Assembly (NCBI GenBank): GCA_032209605.1 | Contig: JASFXZ010000001.1 | Location: 18,246,256-18,310,255 of the forward strand | Direction of reading: 5' to 3' | Length of the DNA stretch: 64,000 nt | DNA from: Mactromeris polynyma | Lineage: Eukaryota > Mollusca > Bivalvia > Venerida > Mactridae | Shown here: in pieces, positions 44,076 through 59,000 of the stretch | Position numbering within the stretch: the stretch's first letter is position 1 | Layout of the letters: each line of letters starts with the position of its first letter | Made by a program: the position numbers and the translations under genes | Notes under the pieces: model-generated | The model's database searches: none | The model's input: only the letters and a program-made list of their open reading frames with translations | Told to the model about the DNA's origin: nothing

Positions 44076-47000
44076 TTACGGAGCATACTGTGTCCTGAAT
44101 TGTTCAAATATATATGGCGGTATGTGCGCTTCCACTCTCTGAAAAATGAATCAAACAGACAATTTAACACAAATATTCAGTCATATCAGAACAAAAGCCT
44201 CATATTAATATCATCATTGTAAGAAAATCTTGACATCTCTTTGAAATTATGTTCCAGAATAAATTGCTATTTATAGCAAATTTGAAAAGTTTACCTTTCT
44301 GGAAATTCCTGAGTAATACACGAAGTCTTCCAAGTATAACAACAAATTCAGAATTTCCTGTGGCATATCAACGGTCCTAGTCCTAAAAAGTGAAAAAATA
44401 TACATTTATGCACATTTAAAAGTCAAGCATATCAGCCCTCTATAAACAGCCGAGTTAGACAATTTACGAATGACCGTACGTAAGTAAATTAACAACTTGA
44501 GGTATGTTCATGAAATTTAGCATGATAAACTTTTCTGTCTGACCTTCGTTAGTGTGAGAATCAATTTTAATTACAGTCGGACCTCGTTTACAGTCAGCAA
44601 CCTTGTGTCCGAATATGTGGTATAATCCGTAATAAATATCAGGTCCCTATCTATTTCCTTAAGCATGTCGAATTGAAATGGGCTATTCGAAAAATTGGGA
44701 CTAAGTGTGTAAAAGTTCAGTACAATTTTTGAGAACGGTGTGAATTTTGAAAAGGTCTGCCCTTCAAAAGTTGCATCACACTTTGACAATTTCCCATTGC
44801 AATTAATGTATTATCATATTTGTTTCACATGCAATCAATCAAAAATGCTTTTTAACACAGCAGTAATTTTCTGTAGAAGTATTTATAAATTTGTACTGAA
44901 ACAAAATATCTTATTTTCTGTGTAAGATCAAGCAGTTACACACACATTGGTTTCGGATGCAGGCTGATTGATGCCGCTGCTGTTAATTCTTAACTATTCT
45001 TCACAGAACTGGGATGACTACTTTTACTTCATGGTCATACATATTTTATTTGAACTTCTGTAAGAAAAAGTAACGAAATTCAAAATATTTAAGTGTGAAG
45101 AAACTTTTGGATGGCAGTGTAGTTGCATGATACGTACCCTGGCATGGCATCAACAAATGATCTCACGTACTGTCCCATCAGTGATATAAACTTATCTGTA
45201 TTGTCAACATGGAATTGTTTCAACAGTGTAATACATCCTATCACAAACGGTGGGGCATCTAGTGGATCTGTTGGCTTCTTACACACCAAACCACCTGGTA
45301 AGTGAACAAACGCATCTTTAATGTGCTCAGTAAAATAACAACAAATGGAAGGTATGAAATAAGCCAAATCATTTGATATATTTTAAGTATTGTCAATTCA
45401 TACTAGATAGCACTTAAAAGGTAACTTGTTCATAAACTATAAGAAATAACAAGTCCAAACTGACTTCGAAACTTACTACTAAAACACTTGATAATGTTGT
45501 TGAAGAAAGGTAGATACTCTAGAGAGAGACAAGAAGTTGCAGTGAACAGTAATGATGTATTTACCTATAGCCTTGCTGTATGTAAGGTAGATACTCTAGA
45601 GAGAGACAAGAAGTTGCAGTGAACAGTAATGATTGATTTACCTATAGCCTTGCTGTATGTAAGGTAGATACTCTAGAGAGAGACAAGAAGTTGCAGTGAA
45701 CAGTAATGATGTATTTACCTATAGCCTTGCTGTATGTAAGGTAGATACTCTAGAGAGAGACAAGAAGTTGCAGTGAACAGTAATGATTGATTTACCTATA
45801 GCCTTGCTGTATGTAAGGTAGATACTCTAGAGAGAGACAAGAAGTTGCAGTGAACAGTAATGATGTATTTACCTATAGCCTTGCTGTATGTAAGGTAGAT
45901 ACTCTAGAGAGAGACAAGAAGTTGCAGTGAACAGTAATGATTGATTTACCTATAGCCTTGCTGTATGTAAGGTAGATACTCTAGAGAGAGACAAGAAGTT
46001 GCAGTGAACAGTAATGATTTATTTACCTATAGCCTTGCTGTATGTAAGGTAGATACTCTAGAGAGAGACAAGAAGTTGCAGTGAACAGTAATGATTTATT
46101 TACCTATAGCCTTGCTGTATGTAAGGTAGATACTCTAGAGAGAGACAAGAAGTTGCAGTGAACAGTAATGATTTATTTACCTATAGCCTTGCTGTATGTA
46201 AGGTAGATACTCTAGAGAGAGACAAGAAGTTGCAGTGAACAGTAATGATGTATTTACCTATAGCCTTGCTGTATGTAAGGTAGATACTCTAGAGAGAGAC
46301 AAGAAGTTGCAGTGAACAGTAATGATGTATTTACCTATAGCCTTGCTGTATGTAAGGTAGATACTCTAGAGAGAGACAAGAAGTTGCAGTGAACAGTAAT
46401 GATTGATTTACCTATAGCCTTGCTGTATGTAAGGTAGATACTCTAGAGAGAGACAAGAAGTTGCAGTGAACAGTAATGATTTATTTACCTATAGCCTTGC
46501 TGTATGTAAGGTAGATACTCTAGAGAGAGACAAGAAGTTGCAGTGAACAGTAATGATGTATTTACCTATAGCCTTGCTGTATGTAAGTTTGGATATGTGG
46601 GAGATAACCAGCAAGAAGATAAAACTGGCAAAATGTGGCAATGGCTTCATAGTGACATAAATCTGAAATATATAAACATACAATCCTAGTGACATTTCTT
46701 AGACATTAGTGAAATGGTAGACTAAGGGTAGATCACTGCACCCTTGATTCAAAGGTCTTAGGTTCAAATCCAACTACATATGAGTGCTGCTGTACGATTT
46801 CCAACCTCTTCTTAAAGTGGAGTCATTTCCAGAAAGCGTCACATGTGACCATGTACTGACAGTAAGCAATATTTGCCCCATATGGTAATATGAAAACGAA
46901 GTGACAATTTGGAGTAAATATTGTTTCCTGCTTGCAAATAGTGACACCACATGTGGCATTTCCTAAAATGACATCACTTACAAAAGAGGTTGTAAATCCC

Positions 47001-50000
47001 ATAGCAGCACTCATATATTCTTCCACAGAAATCACAATCCCCTGTGACCTTGACCTTGTGACACCAAAATCAATAGGGTTCCTCTGCTACCCAAGATGAA
47101 TGTGTGGACCTAGTTTGAAGATGATGGGTCAAATTCCACAGCTTATTCAGAATTCAATTTATCAATCTGTTTTCAAAGCAGTTGTCATTTGTAAGTACAT
47201 GCCAAATTAATTTTAATCAGCATAAATTAAATATTATCAAAATACCATTTCAAACTTCTTTCGTTGACAAATACATTAACAAAGCAATAGTTTATTAGTC
47301 TGTTCTTTGATAATGCAAATTTACTGATGTTATAACACTAAGCTATATATTTTTTCATGTATCTTCAGGTAAATAATTCAACACAAAATGAGTCTAATAT
47401 TACATTAAACCTGTAACTGATTAATGTACATCACCAACTGCTTCAGTAATGTTCATTCTGGTCTTTAAAAATAATTCAATAAAACTTACAGTAATTTTAT
47501 GCTCATTATTTGTTCATTTGTTTACCTAACAAAACATGAAAAATATATTTCCTATAGTTAAAACATCAATAAACATGCATTAACAAAGAATGAACTCATA
47601 ATGTATTAATCCATATTTGTTGAAGAAAGATGTTTGTACATCATAAAATTAAAAGGCTATTTTACAGGTTTTGACTATATATGGCTATAATTAGAGTTGT
47701 TTTAGCCAATGTAACAAAAATACTGGATGAAGTCAATTCAAACATTCTATGTTCAGATAAGCCAGATACATCTTAAAGCCAAAAGTAGAGAAGTTTCACC
47801 TTCAGTAAGGGGTTATGAAACCCTGCCGATTCCAGGTATCCAGTAAGCTCATACATCAAAGGGTTTTCTTCCTTCGGGTAAGGTTTTGTAGGGTCCGAAT
47901 AATGGGCTTCAATATCTGCTAAGAGGGCACTGAAAGACATATATATATACATGTGTATATGTGGTGGAAATATATATGTTTGGTCAATCGTAAGTGGTTG
48001 AAATTACAGACCAGAGTGATCTTAGTACTGGCCCTAATATATTTGGGTCTTTATAAAAATTGGAATTGGGAGATAATTATGCATTTATTTCTTACTGAAC
48101 ACAATACTCAGGTCAGTTTTTTAGCATTCTGTGATTTTGAACTTTCAGACAGTTACTTGCTAGTAAAAGGAATTAATGTTTTATGTACATAAATGAATTT
48201 AGTTTAGAAGTTCAGTGAGACCTCCATTATTCGACAACCTTCAATCCGAACACTTGGTATCATCTAAAAAAATATCAGGTCCCAATGTAACTTCTTAAGC
48301 ACTTCAAATTGAAATGGGCTATTCGAAACTATGTAATATTCAAAATGAAATTTTGGACCTGACAAATTCGAATGAACTAGGTCCAACTGTAGTTATTCCA
48401 AACTATTCACTGGTTCAGCCATGTAACACAACAGTCATAACAAAAGTGTACATACTTGTTCATTGTCTGTAAGCTGGAAGCCAGATTATTGGAATCAAAT
48501 TTACACAGTGTATTCAACTCATGAGAAATCTGTTTCCTCAGCAACTGTACTTGTCCCACCTGTACAAAACAAATGTGGTTTCAGTAAACCAAGATATTGT
48601 ATAGAAGTTTGGCGAGTTGATGTTTGTAAAACATCAATTTCAGATGGTTTGCAAGCAGTTATATATACAAATTTGCAAAACGAGTCGATTGTAAAATACA
48701 ATTTTATATATTTCTCTGAAGAGAATTTCATAATATACACAACATAAACATCCAAACACTTACTCTTAACATCATCTCAAAGAAAGGTGGCCACAGCTTA
48801 GTAGTCTTGGATACAAATGTGCCGTAAGTCTTCAGTGGATTTCCTACAAAGTATCTAACAGATTTTATACAGCACTTTAACTGTTTAAGCATTAAAGAAG
48901 TGTTTCTTTCTTCTATCTGACATAATGCACAATTATCAATTATAAATAGAAAATGATGCAGCAAATCCAGGTTACTGCACAACAAATTATGAATATCTCT
49001 CCACAAGTTTCATGTCAATATGATCAACGAAATTGAAGATATTCGCCAGAAATCAAATTGCTACTTTTAGTAACAGTGACCTTGAACTTGGATGCCAAAT
49101 GTAGTATTCACGAAGTGGTTCTATTACTTGACATGGTGACCTAGTTTTTGACCCCAAGTGTCAGTCCCAATTTGCTATTCATCTTACCAACAATTTTGTC
49201 CACAGGTGCCAGGGTTTTGCCCATATCGTCTAGCAACAGTAACCAGGTTCGATCCTTGGTACGGAAGACCTGTCTCTCTAACTGTCTATTAAAAGTCTGA
49301 AGTTCTTTCACAATCATAAAACACAACAACCTATCTAGACCCGACAGACCAAATGTTCCAACTGCTCTCTGTAACATACATAAGCAATTTTTATTGTTGG
49401 CATGAAAAACATAAATAAACAATTTACACATAAAAAAATAATTGTAAATACATGTATAATTAACATACATAAACAATTAATAGTCAAACATACATAAACA
49501 ATTAATGGTCAAACAAACATAAACAATTAATTGTCGATATGATTAACATAGACAAGCTTACAATTAGTATACATATTAAACAAACATGTAAACAATTAAT
49601 AGCCTATATGATGAACACAGTTTCAACAAATCAATCAATGATGAATCAATGAAACGTTCACACCTAGCAGGGTATATACAATGTATCAAATCTTCCTCCT
49701 TATAACGTTTTGCTACCAGTAAGTTTAAAGCTGTGAGAGCAGTAGATATGATACAAATGTATTACCTGTACTTTAGAGAAGACAGTTTTGTTCAGAATCT
49801 CTTGCTTTGTTCTGATATCGTACCAAGCTTTCATAGGGTCAATATAAGCTGCCACCCTGTGTACAAGAAATGAACATAAAATACATATGTCAATAATAGA
49901 AAACTCCATGGAGCATACAGCAAAATGACAACTAGCCGGAGACTTGTATATTTCCTGGAGTGAAAGCATAACACATCTATCTGCTTCTACATTCATATGC

Positions 50001-53000
50001 AGATAGACTGGTTTGCATTCGCCCCTTGATGTCCACATAGTAATATAGACATCATCACCTGGTAATAGGTGCTATAAGACAATACATTGATGATAGTGTC
50101 AATAAGTATAGTGCGATTTTATTAACTGCGAATGCATGAATATATTACCTGGTCCATTATATGATTTCCTAAAAGGTGTATTGAAATGTTCGTGTTTGTC
50201 TGTAAGCTTGACGGCGAAAACGCAGCGGTTCTGAGAGCTGAGAGCTTTCCTTACCTAAATTGGCATGGATTCGTCCTAAAAGTTCATCTGAGTGAAGCCA
50301 TATTGTGAAACATATCTAAACAATGGTGTAAAACTAACCTTGGATCTGTTATCCTGATTATTTCTCTAGCAAGTCGACCAATGAAGTTTACACTTTCATC
50401 CACATGTTTAAATCTGGGTATAGGTATTGCTGTCGACTGGTACACACTTTCCCAATCTTGCACCTACAATGGAACCAGTCTTACATAAGACACAAAACAC
50501 AATTTAAAACACTACACAGGAAACTCTATTTAAACATTCTTACTGAGGCTTTTTTAACCGTACAAAAAACACAATTATTTGTTCATTTTTATCGGGTTTA
50601 ACACTATTTTTTCAGTTATATATTGTGGTCAGTTGACTAGTTTTCCTGAAATGAATGACCAATCAGTACTATCATGCCCTTCCACAAACAGCTGACAATT
50701 TCCCCATGTATCAGAGGCCGAGGACAAATGACCATAGCCATATATCATGGAAGAGCATAACATGTCCAATAGAGCTTCAACGATTCGATGCGATGCATCG
50801 GAATTCAACTACGGAGCTCAGGATTCGATTCACGATTCATACCCTGGTATTTTCGATTCGATTTGCTTTTTTTAGTTCCAGTTCGCCAAACTGTTGGTAC
50901 GGTAATCATTTTTCCAATGTATTCTTTTAACTTGAGAAGTAAGACCACTATGAACAAATACTAAGTTGTTTCTTTAGTCAATTAATTTTTATTTGCAAAA
51001 GCCTTCAGATGAATGAGTATGCTGTTACATATACATATAAAAAATCGAATAAAAAAAATCAAAATCAAAGGGAAAAAAATTGAATCGAATTGGTTGACAG
51101 TTGAATCGTTGAAGCTCTTATGTCCAGCCAGGGAATCAAACCTGGAGCTCCAGGGTGACAATCCAGCACTCTACAAACTGTCAGAGCTAACCAGGCAGAT
51201 TGAAAACACAATTATAACAGCACCCACCTTACAGGCAATCTCCTGACCGAACTGCCTACAACCTAACTGCTACTCTAACACTTCCTATTGAAGTAAGGTT
51301 TAAAATTCAATTTTTCCATCCAAGCAAATTTTTAGAATAAAAAAACAAACATAGTACTTAAACACCACCTCAAAATTAAGACCACATCATTAGTAATCCA
51401 GATTTTCCTGAACCCATTTTTCGTCCATATTTTGACTTTATAATCACCCACTTGACAACTAATACCAGCTTTCTTTAAAACCAAAGGTGGTCTTATTATT
51501 GAGGTTTCACTGTACACTACAGTATAAGCAGACAAGTCTAGAGATGTTTCAACACTACCTTTGTTCTAAGGAAACTATTGCACTCCTGTTCCACATTATA
51601 ATTGATGATTCTTGAGACTTCCTCCTGCCATATCTTCAAACCATAGATGTTTACATAATCTTGTATATACTCAAATGATCGCCGGAAACCGTCCATTTGT
51701 TCACCCAGATTGTGCAACCTTGGCATTAAATCATTTGTCTGAAAAAATGATCTCACAGTTTCAGATGCATAAACATGTCTTAATGCTTAGGAGAGATGGA
51801 AAATTAAGGATGAAAACAACATAGCTTCAAGTAATCTTATATAATTATCATCTAAAATACACAGAATAATTCTAGTCTTTACTCACTAAGAAAATTGTGA
51901 TCCAATAGCAAAAGCAGCAGCATTCTGCTATTAACCAATACTCATGACAATGACATTGTGCTTTAAACCTAAAGTCATAGAAGTAGCTTTCTGTTAAACC
52001 AACTACCATGGCAGAATCATTCCAGTAAGTAGCAATAGTTGTAGCAACAGCACATTGCCATTAACTCCAGTCACAGCAAAAGTATACAGCTATTAACCAT
52101 CAGCCATAGCAACAGCATATTGCTACTAACCAATAGGGCATGACTTACCTTAGCTTTAGGATTGAATTGTAAGGTGATATGTAGAGCCCGGGCAACCTGC
52201 TGTACCAACTCCTTTCTGATACCATCCTCCAACAATTGTTTGGGATCAATCTACAGAGAGAGAAACAATTTTATTCCAGTAGCTGTATTACATTGATTTT
52301 GACCTACGTTTTTGACCAACCAAATGTTGTCCTCGAAGCAGGCTTTTTAAAATCTGACAAATCGGGGTTTTCATTCACACATGAAGCACCAAACGGGGTT
52401 TTCGTAAGATGTGCGTTTGTTAGCTGTTCAACTATTGCCTGAGTTGAGCAGTGAATGAACAAAATACTTCAATTAAAGTAGATTAATTAAATGGACACAA
52501 TACTGAATGACTACACACCTTTATAATGCCAACCAATGTGGTCTTCATCATCATGATACCTTCAGTAAACACAGATATAGAATGTGTCAGTCTGGCAACC
52601 TGAAATAATATGCCAACTATAATAACATATACTGGTCAAAAGAAGGGATGTCAACGAATAGCATTTTGGGTATTTGCATATAGGTCAACCTTCCGAACGA
52701 GTATTCGAATATTCGACCTTCTTATTTATTAATAATACATTTGAAATTCGAAATTTAACTTTTGTGTTTTAAACCGATATCTCATGTGGTCAAAATTCCT
52801 GCGATTACTAATAATTTCAGGGCCTAAGTGTATCACCAGAGTGTTATGTCTCTCTTGACCCCAAATATACAACATGACACGTCAATTAACACCTGTAGAT
52901 ATTATTTTCACGTGTAAAATGTCATTCAATGAGATTGATGCCCTTCATTGAAATTTAATACACTTGCATTCAGCTTTTATATTGAAAATATATAATTTAT

Positions 53001-56000
53001 CGAATACTCAATTCCGAATCAGTATTCAGACAGACAAACGAATATTTTAATATCTGAATATTCGTTGACATTCCTAGTCAAAAGTGCTTACCCGACAGTA
53101 CTAGTTCACATGGTATCAAAAAGCTACAGGATACATTTGCTGATCATGACTGAAGTCAGCAATATCATTTATGATTCAAATGAGTTGAAATATAATGAGA
53201 AATTTCAATGTAAAATTGTTCCCACTGATAAATGATGTACCTCGTATCTCTCATCTAACTGTGCAAACTCCTTCATCTTGTCCTTCTCAAGTCTTGTAGG
53301 AACCTCTCTGATCTGACTGGTCATCATCTGAATAATCTTGGCTAACTGACTAAACATAGTTTGTGGAATAATCTACAAGGACAAAATAAAATAAAAAGTT
53401 AAGTTGCAAAAACTAACAAGAGATGTTTGTAAAACATTATGTTTCCCTGTGACTTTGACCCTGTGACCCCAAAATCAATAGGGTTCCTCTGCTACCCAAG
53501 ATGAATGTGTGGACCAAGTTTGAGGATGATAGGTCAAGGGGTTCTTGAGTTATTGATCGGAAACGAAAAGGTTACGGACGGACGTACTGACATGTGCAAA
53601 CCAATATGCCCTCTCTTCTTCAAAAAAATGCCTCTTTTTGTCACTGAAACACCAAACACATGCAAGCAAATGTTACTGTTATGAGATCAATCTCATGTAA
53701 CAATTTATGATAGTTTCTATATATGTTGAAGGAGTGCTGTATAGTGCAGCAGGGATTTCTGTCCCTGACTCCCTTTTCTTTCTAGGGACTCCCATTTTCA
53801 ACTTGATGTGCATCCCTGGGACCCCTAAAATAAACTTTTGTCACGTATAAACTGCATATCTAGGACCCTACAATTTACCAAGGGCCTCCAATTGATCAAA
53901 CACGAGGGTCCAAGGACTCCTAGCTGAAAAATCCTATGGAAAACCCTGGTGAAGCATAATGTAATAGGCACGTAAACTAGAGCTTGTGAATTTGTATTAG
54001 GTAAAATTTCATGACTATACCTCCTCCTATACTCTACATAGTGTCTTTCCCAGGAAGCTTAGTGGTATTTTATGTCGACTTCAAATCACTTGCTCTTCAT
54101 TGCTGAAGGTTCGAAACCCACCCAGGTAGAACTAGTATGTGAGGAGGTTATCCAGGTGGCTAACAGAAGGTTCAACCAAGGTGTCTGTCTGGGGTCTTCC
54201 TCCACCCTGCTAGCTGCAATAGTCCTGATTGTCACTTTAAGCTCCATTACTAATAAGTATCCTATTTTAATGGGTGGGGAAATATTTGTTAAGAATCTGT
54301 AAACTATACATTACCTGAAGCACTTTTCTGACATACGCCACCAGTTCTCCAGAGTAATACTGAGATACGCTCATTAAATCTGAACTTTGAGCCTGATTGA
54401 TACGTAGACATGGCAACTCCAGAGCAGACGACAACTGTAATACAAGTGTCATAGGACATAGATAATAAATATAACATTAATATTTGACTCTTGACGTCTA
54501 AGCAAACATGGCATCTCAAAAGCCGACGACAGATGAGTGGTCATTATTTATTGAAATTATTAAACGAGTCTTCTAAAAAAGATAAAAACGAAGCTTTGCC
54601 GAGTTTTTATCTGATTTAGATAATGAGTTTAATAAATTCAATAAAGAATGAACACGAATGTAAGATTCTGTTTATGACATAACAGCAGAAACGGCTGATT
54701 TTTCTCCAAAACATTACTGTAACCACCTTATAAACGGTCTTTTATAAATAAAAGCTGACGCATACAAAAGTAGTTACGACAATTTTATTTTTCAGCCACA
54801 AGATACGAATTCAAATGATTACATCACACATCATATTCAAATTAACTAAACTTAATTTTCAATGAAATAAAATGTAATACTTTGAATAAAAAATAAATAT
54901 TTAACAACGTCAACATCATTTGAGTGCATCCATGTCACGCTTGTTTTGTTGTGGCGTCACACGCACGTTAGTTGTTATTTCACTTGTGAAATATCGAAAA
55001 TAATACATGGGTGTTATTATCACTCTACACCGTATGTTAGGCTATAAATGATAAATACTAAATAGATTTAAAAAAGAACTTTCAAGGCTTTCAGTAAACA
55101 GAGTAACTAAAGAGCAGACGACACCTAATATATACAAAGTGATCTTGAAGTGGAACAAGTGGAACTTGGCACTGGGCTAGTCATGTCCTTCCATGACATC
55201 TGACTACAGTCATTTCTTCTCTGTCTCTGATTCACAAGGTGAAGTTGTCTGCTTGAGGACGGCAAGTTAGTACTGGTTGTTCCAGGAAAACTGGTACAGA
55301 AAAAATGGATGAAAAATGGCATTAAGCCTGATTAAAACAAACAGTACAATGATACTCATTTGGCCTCAATACTTGGGTACTAATTACTAGCACATTTAAG
55401 TTTACCTTCAAGAATGTGGCCCTTAGCTTGATGACTAGAGTTGGGTCCCTTTTGATCCCTTGCTGCATATAACCAGTATAACTGCAATGCAATGTAGAAA
55501 ACTTTTACATAAATGTACCATAAATGCAAGATTTAAACTAATGATGCACTTCTCATTCGAACATTTCTTAGTTAAAATAAGATCAGATAATCACTCAACC
55601 TTTGCTGGTGAAATAAAAGGTCATATGTTCATCAAACAACCAAAGAGATTGAAAGTTAAACCAGACAACCGTTTGGAAATTTCCCTTCAATATACAAATG
55701 TATATGGTAACGAACACAAAATAACTTTCTAAATTTTATATAAGTTAAATTTAATTTCAAGTTCTTTAATGTTCATGGCAGTCATTCACAATATATTTTT
55801 AAAAGGTGTGCTTATTGCAAAAATTAAATAAGTATGGAATTATTGATAAAGGGAGGTAATTCACTAAAATACATTAAAATATTTAAAAAATGTTAGTTCA
55901 AGTCTTAGAAGACATAATTTTGGTGACAATGTAAATTTTCTTATGTTTTACAACTACAATGAACTTTATTTTATTTGCCTTAAATAAATCATACTTTTAA

Positions 56001-59000
56001 ATGAAATAAGCAAAATTGCAAATTCCAGTTACATCAAGTGATGGAAAAATTTAGACAGCATTCTGTTTAAAAATGAAAAAAAAACAGACAGTAAATATCT
56101 CTGAAATTTGGATATAATTGATGTTATATGATACAAATAATTTGCAATTGAAGACTTATTTGGGTTTTCTAACATAGTCACTGTTTGTATGCTCAAACAT
56201 ATTATATTCCCATTTCTTGATATTTTATTTACCCTTTCAGAGTGGGGACATAAAAATTAACTGTTTATCAGTACCAAACGTTTTGAGAAATCATACCAAC
56301 GCATTTTTTCTAGTTTTTTCTGTATTACCAAGTATGGAATGAATAAAGACCTATATGAGATTTTATAGCACCAATATTCTATCTGATGACAAACAAACCT
56401 ATCTATAATATCCCATGCATATGACAAGTCGGCAACAATTTCTATTGCTATAAGAACTTCCTCCTTTATGTTGATTGTACGGATCATTTGATGGAGGTAC
56501 TTTCTTGTGTCAGCGAGAAACTGACGCACTTGTAGATTGCTTTCCAGTTGATGGAACTCTTGTACCTGTAAACATAATTACACTCAATTACAATGAACCA
56601 TTGAATCAAATTGTGTTCACATTAAGTCATTCTGAATTGTTAAATTAACAAGAGATGCTTGTAAAACATTATGCCCCTCATGGTTTAGTTATTGATCGGA
56701 AACGGTTTGTGAACAATTGACCCCTGTGACCTTGACCCAAAAATCAATAGGGTTCCTCTGCTACCTAAGATGAATGTGTGGACCAAGTTTGAGGATGATA
56801 GGTCAAGACATGTGCAAAGCCATCTTCGAAGGGGGGCATAAAAAGAAAGAATATTGATATTTATGTCTCTTATGTTAAGCTTGTAAGGCCCTTGATCATA
56901 ATTTCCCAAAGTACAAAAATATTTGGGGGACATGATAAATATGAGGCCCAAGATTGATGACAAATGAACGAACAACTGCTATGCTTACAGCTCTAATACT
57001 GTATACTAAGCTAAATAAGCACACCTTGTTAACCTTATCCTTGAATTACAAACACATAGACAAATGCAATCTCACATCAATTCAAGTGAAACTGATGAGG
57101 TAATAGAGTGCACATATATACCTCTTCAAATGCTTGTATAAGCTGTACAATTTTTCTCCCTGCAGACGTAGAATCGTCATAATTCAGTGAGTCTATCTGC
57201 TTAGCCATTTCAGCAAACCATACTTGTAAATTGTCTGAAAAAACAATGTAAGAAATATGACTTAATTAAGTCATGTTTTATTAACAGCAATCTGAGCTAA
57301 AAACAACTTTGTGATTTAAATTGTTCTAAAATCCAACTCTTACAAATGACCATCAAATATTAGCTACACTGAAGTCACAAAAATGTCATAATTTTAATTG
57401 CTTAATTTTACCCGAAAGTGTAATGAACAATTTTCAATAAAAAAAATATTGTAGCAAAAAGTCTGATATTTTAACTTTTTAGAAAGGATTTATTAAATTG
57501 ACTTTTGACATCAATAGACTGGTTAAAACCAAGTATTGCAGACCAGTCAAAACTGTTTGACAATTGGGGGGTCTTTAGTAAATTTGTAGGATCCCAGATA
57601 TGCGGTTTATACTTGACAAAAGTTTCTTTTAGGGGTCCAAGGGATGCACAGTAAGTGGAAAATGGGAGTCCCTAGAAAGAAAAGGGAGTCAGGGACTCAC
57701 AATTTCTGCGTCAGGAAAATCCCTGTGTGTGCTTGACCACTTACCATTCTTTTCCACACGTGTAAGCGGTTTTGTCCCGGAAAACACATCACTCAATTCT
57801 TGTATTCTTTCACTTCCTTCTTTCTTGTATATCTCCCATTTATCCTGTTTCTCAGTCAACATTTGTCTGAATATCTACAAGAACACATGATTAAAATGTA
57901 GGATGCAACACTTCCTTTCTTTCATATCAATTTTTACAAATCTGTTTAAATTAGGGATGTATACGATTAACCGTTCGAACATGCGGTTATTGGTTAGTAA
58001 AATCACTAATGTAAATTTTTTATGAAAACATCTACTTGTCATTTTGGAAAAAAACGAAAAAATCTTGCTAGATATTTGTAGCCACAATCTATACTTTGTC
58101 CCTGAAAGGTGTGAAACCGCAGCATAAGGGGGGAAACTAACAGTTTGACATGTATGTGCTTGCTACAAATAAAATAAATGGAAAAAAAATTATGTTTTCA
58201 TAAAATAATTTAAATAATTTATATTTCTTTTATGAATTATGTTCACTATCCGAATAAGTCTTTTTGTCAGAATATAGGTCTCGTCGTGATAGAAATATAC
58301 ACAACAAAATACGAAACACATTATGAATGTCATGTTCGGTTAACCGGTTAACCGTTGGGAAGATTAAGCAGTTAACTGGCTAGCAAAATAACTGAATATT
58401 GACATCCCTAGTTAAAATCCAACAAATAAGAAGTTTAAGAAATCTGACTAGTAACCACATTTATTTCACCAAAATAAATACCAATAAGCTTTATTAATTT
58501 TAGATCAAGCTGCATGTTTAAATGCATCCATTTGTCATTTCCATTAAAAATGAACGTAAAAATATCATCTCTGAACAAATAAGAAGAGCTCAATACCAAA
58601 ATAATGTTTCAATTTTTGTATTGACGCTTCCATGAAACCAATAAAGTCTAAAATATGACCTAGTAACATACCTCTTTCAGTTTGAATTCAAACTGAGCTG
58701 TACTTAACAGTAGTTGAAAGATAGCCAGTGGATTATATTTACTGTCGGCTAAAACTTGATCACGTAGTTGTTTACATCTCTTGTTCGCTTCGGCACCTGA
58801 GCAAATAAATAATTTTGAAGTCTTCATAAATCAGAATAAACAAAAAAGAAAAATTAATTGAATAAAACACCTTTTTTTTAAGTTTGAAAAATAAAAAAAA
58901 AGCTACAAATTTCAAGTAAAAAATGTCCATAGAAAAAGATCAAACTAAGCATTCTTTATCAAACTAGCACAAACGGACATACAAACGAATATTCGAATAT

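Noticed and set aside
45511..46588. CRISPR-like array
   Set aside because: Units are contiguous and nearly identical with no unique spacers, and they lie in a eukaryotic intron; it is a minisatellite.
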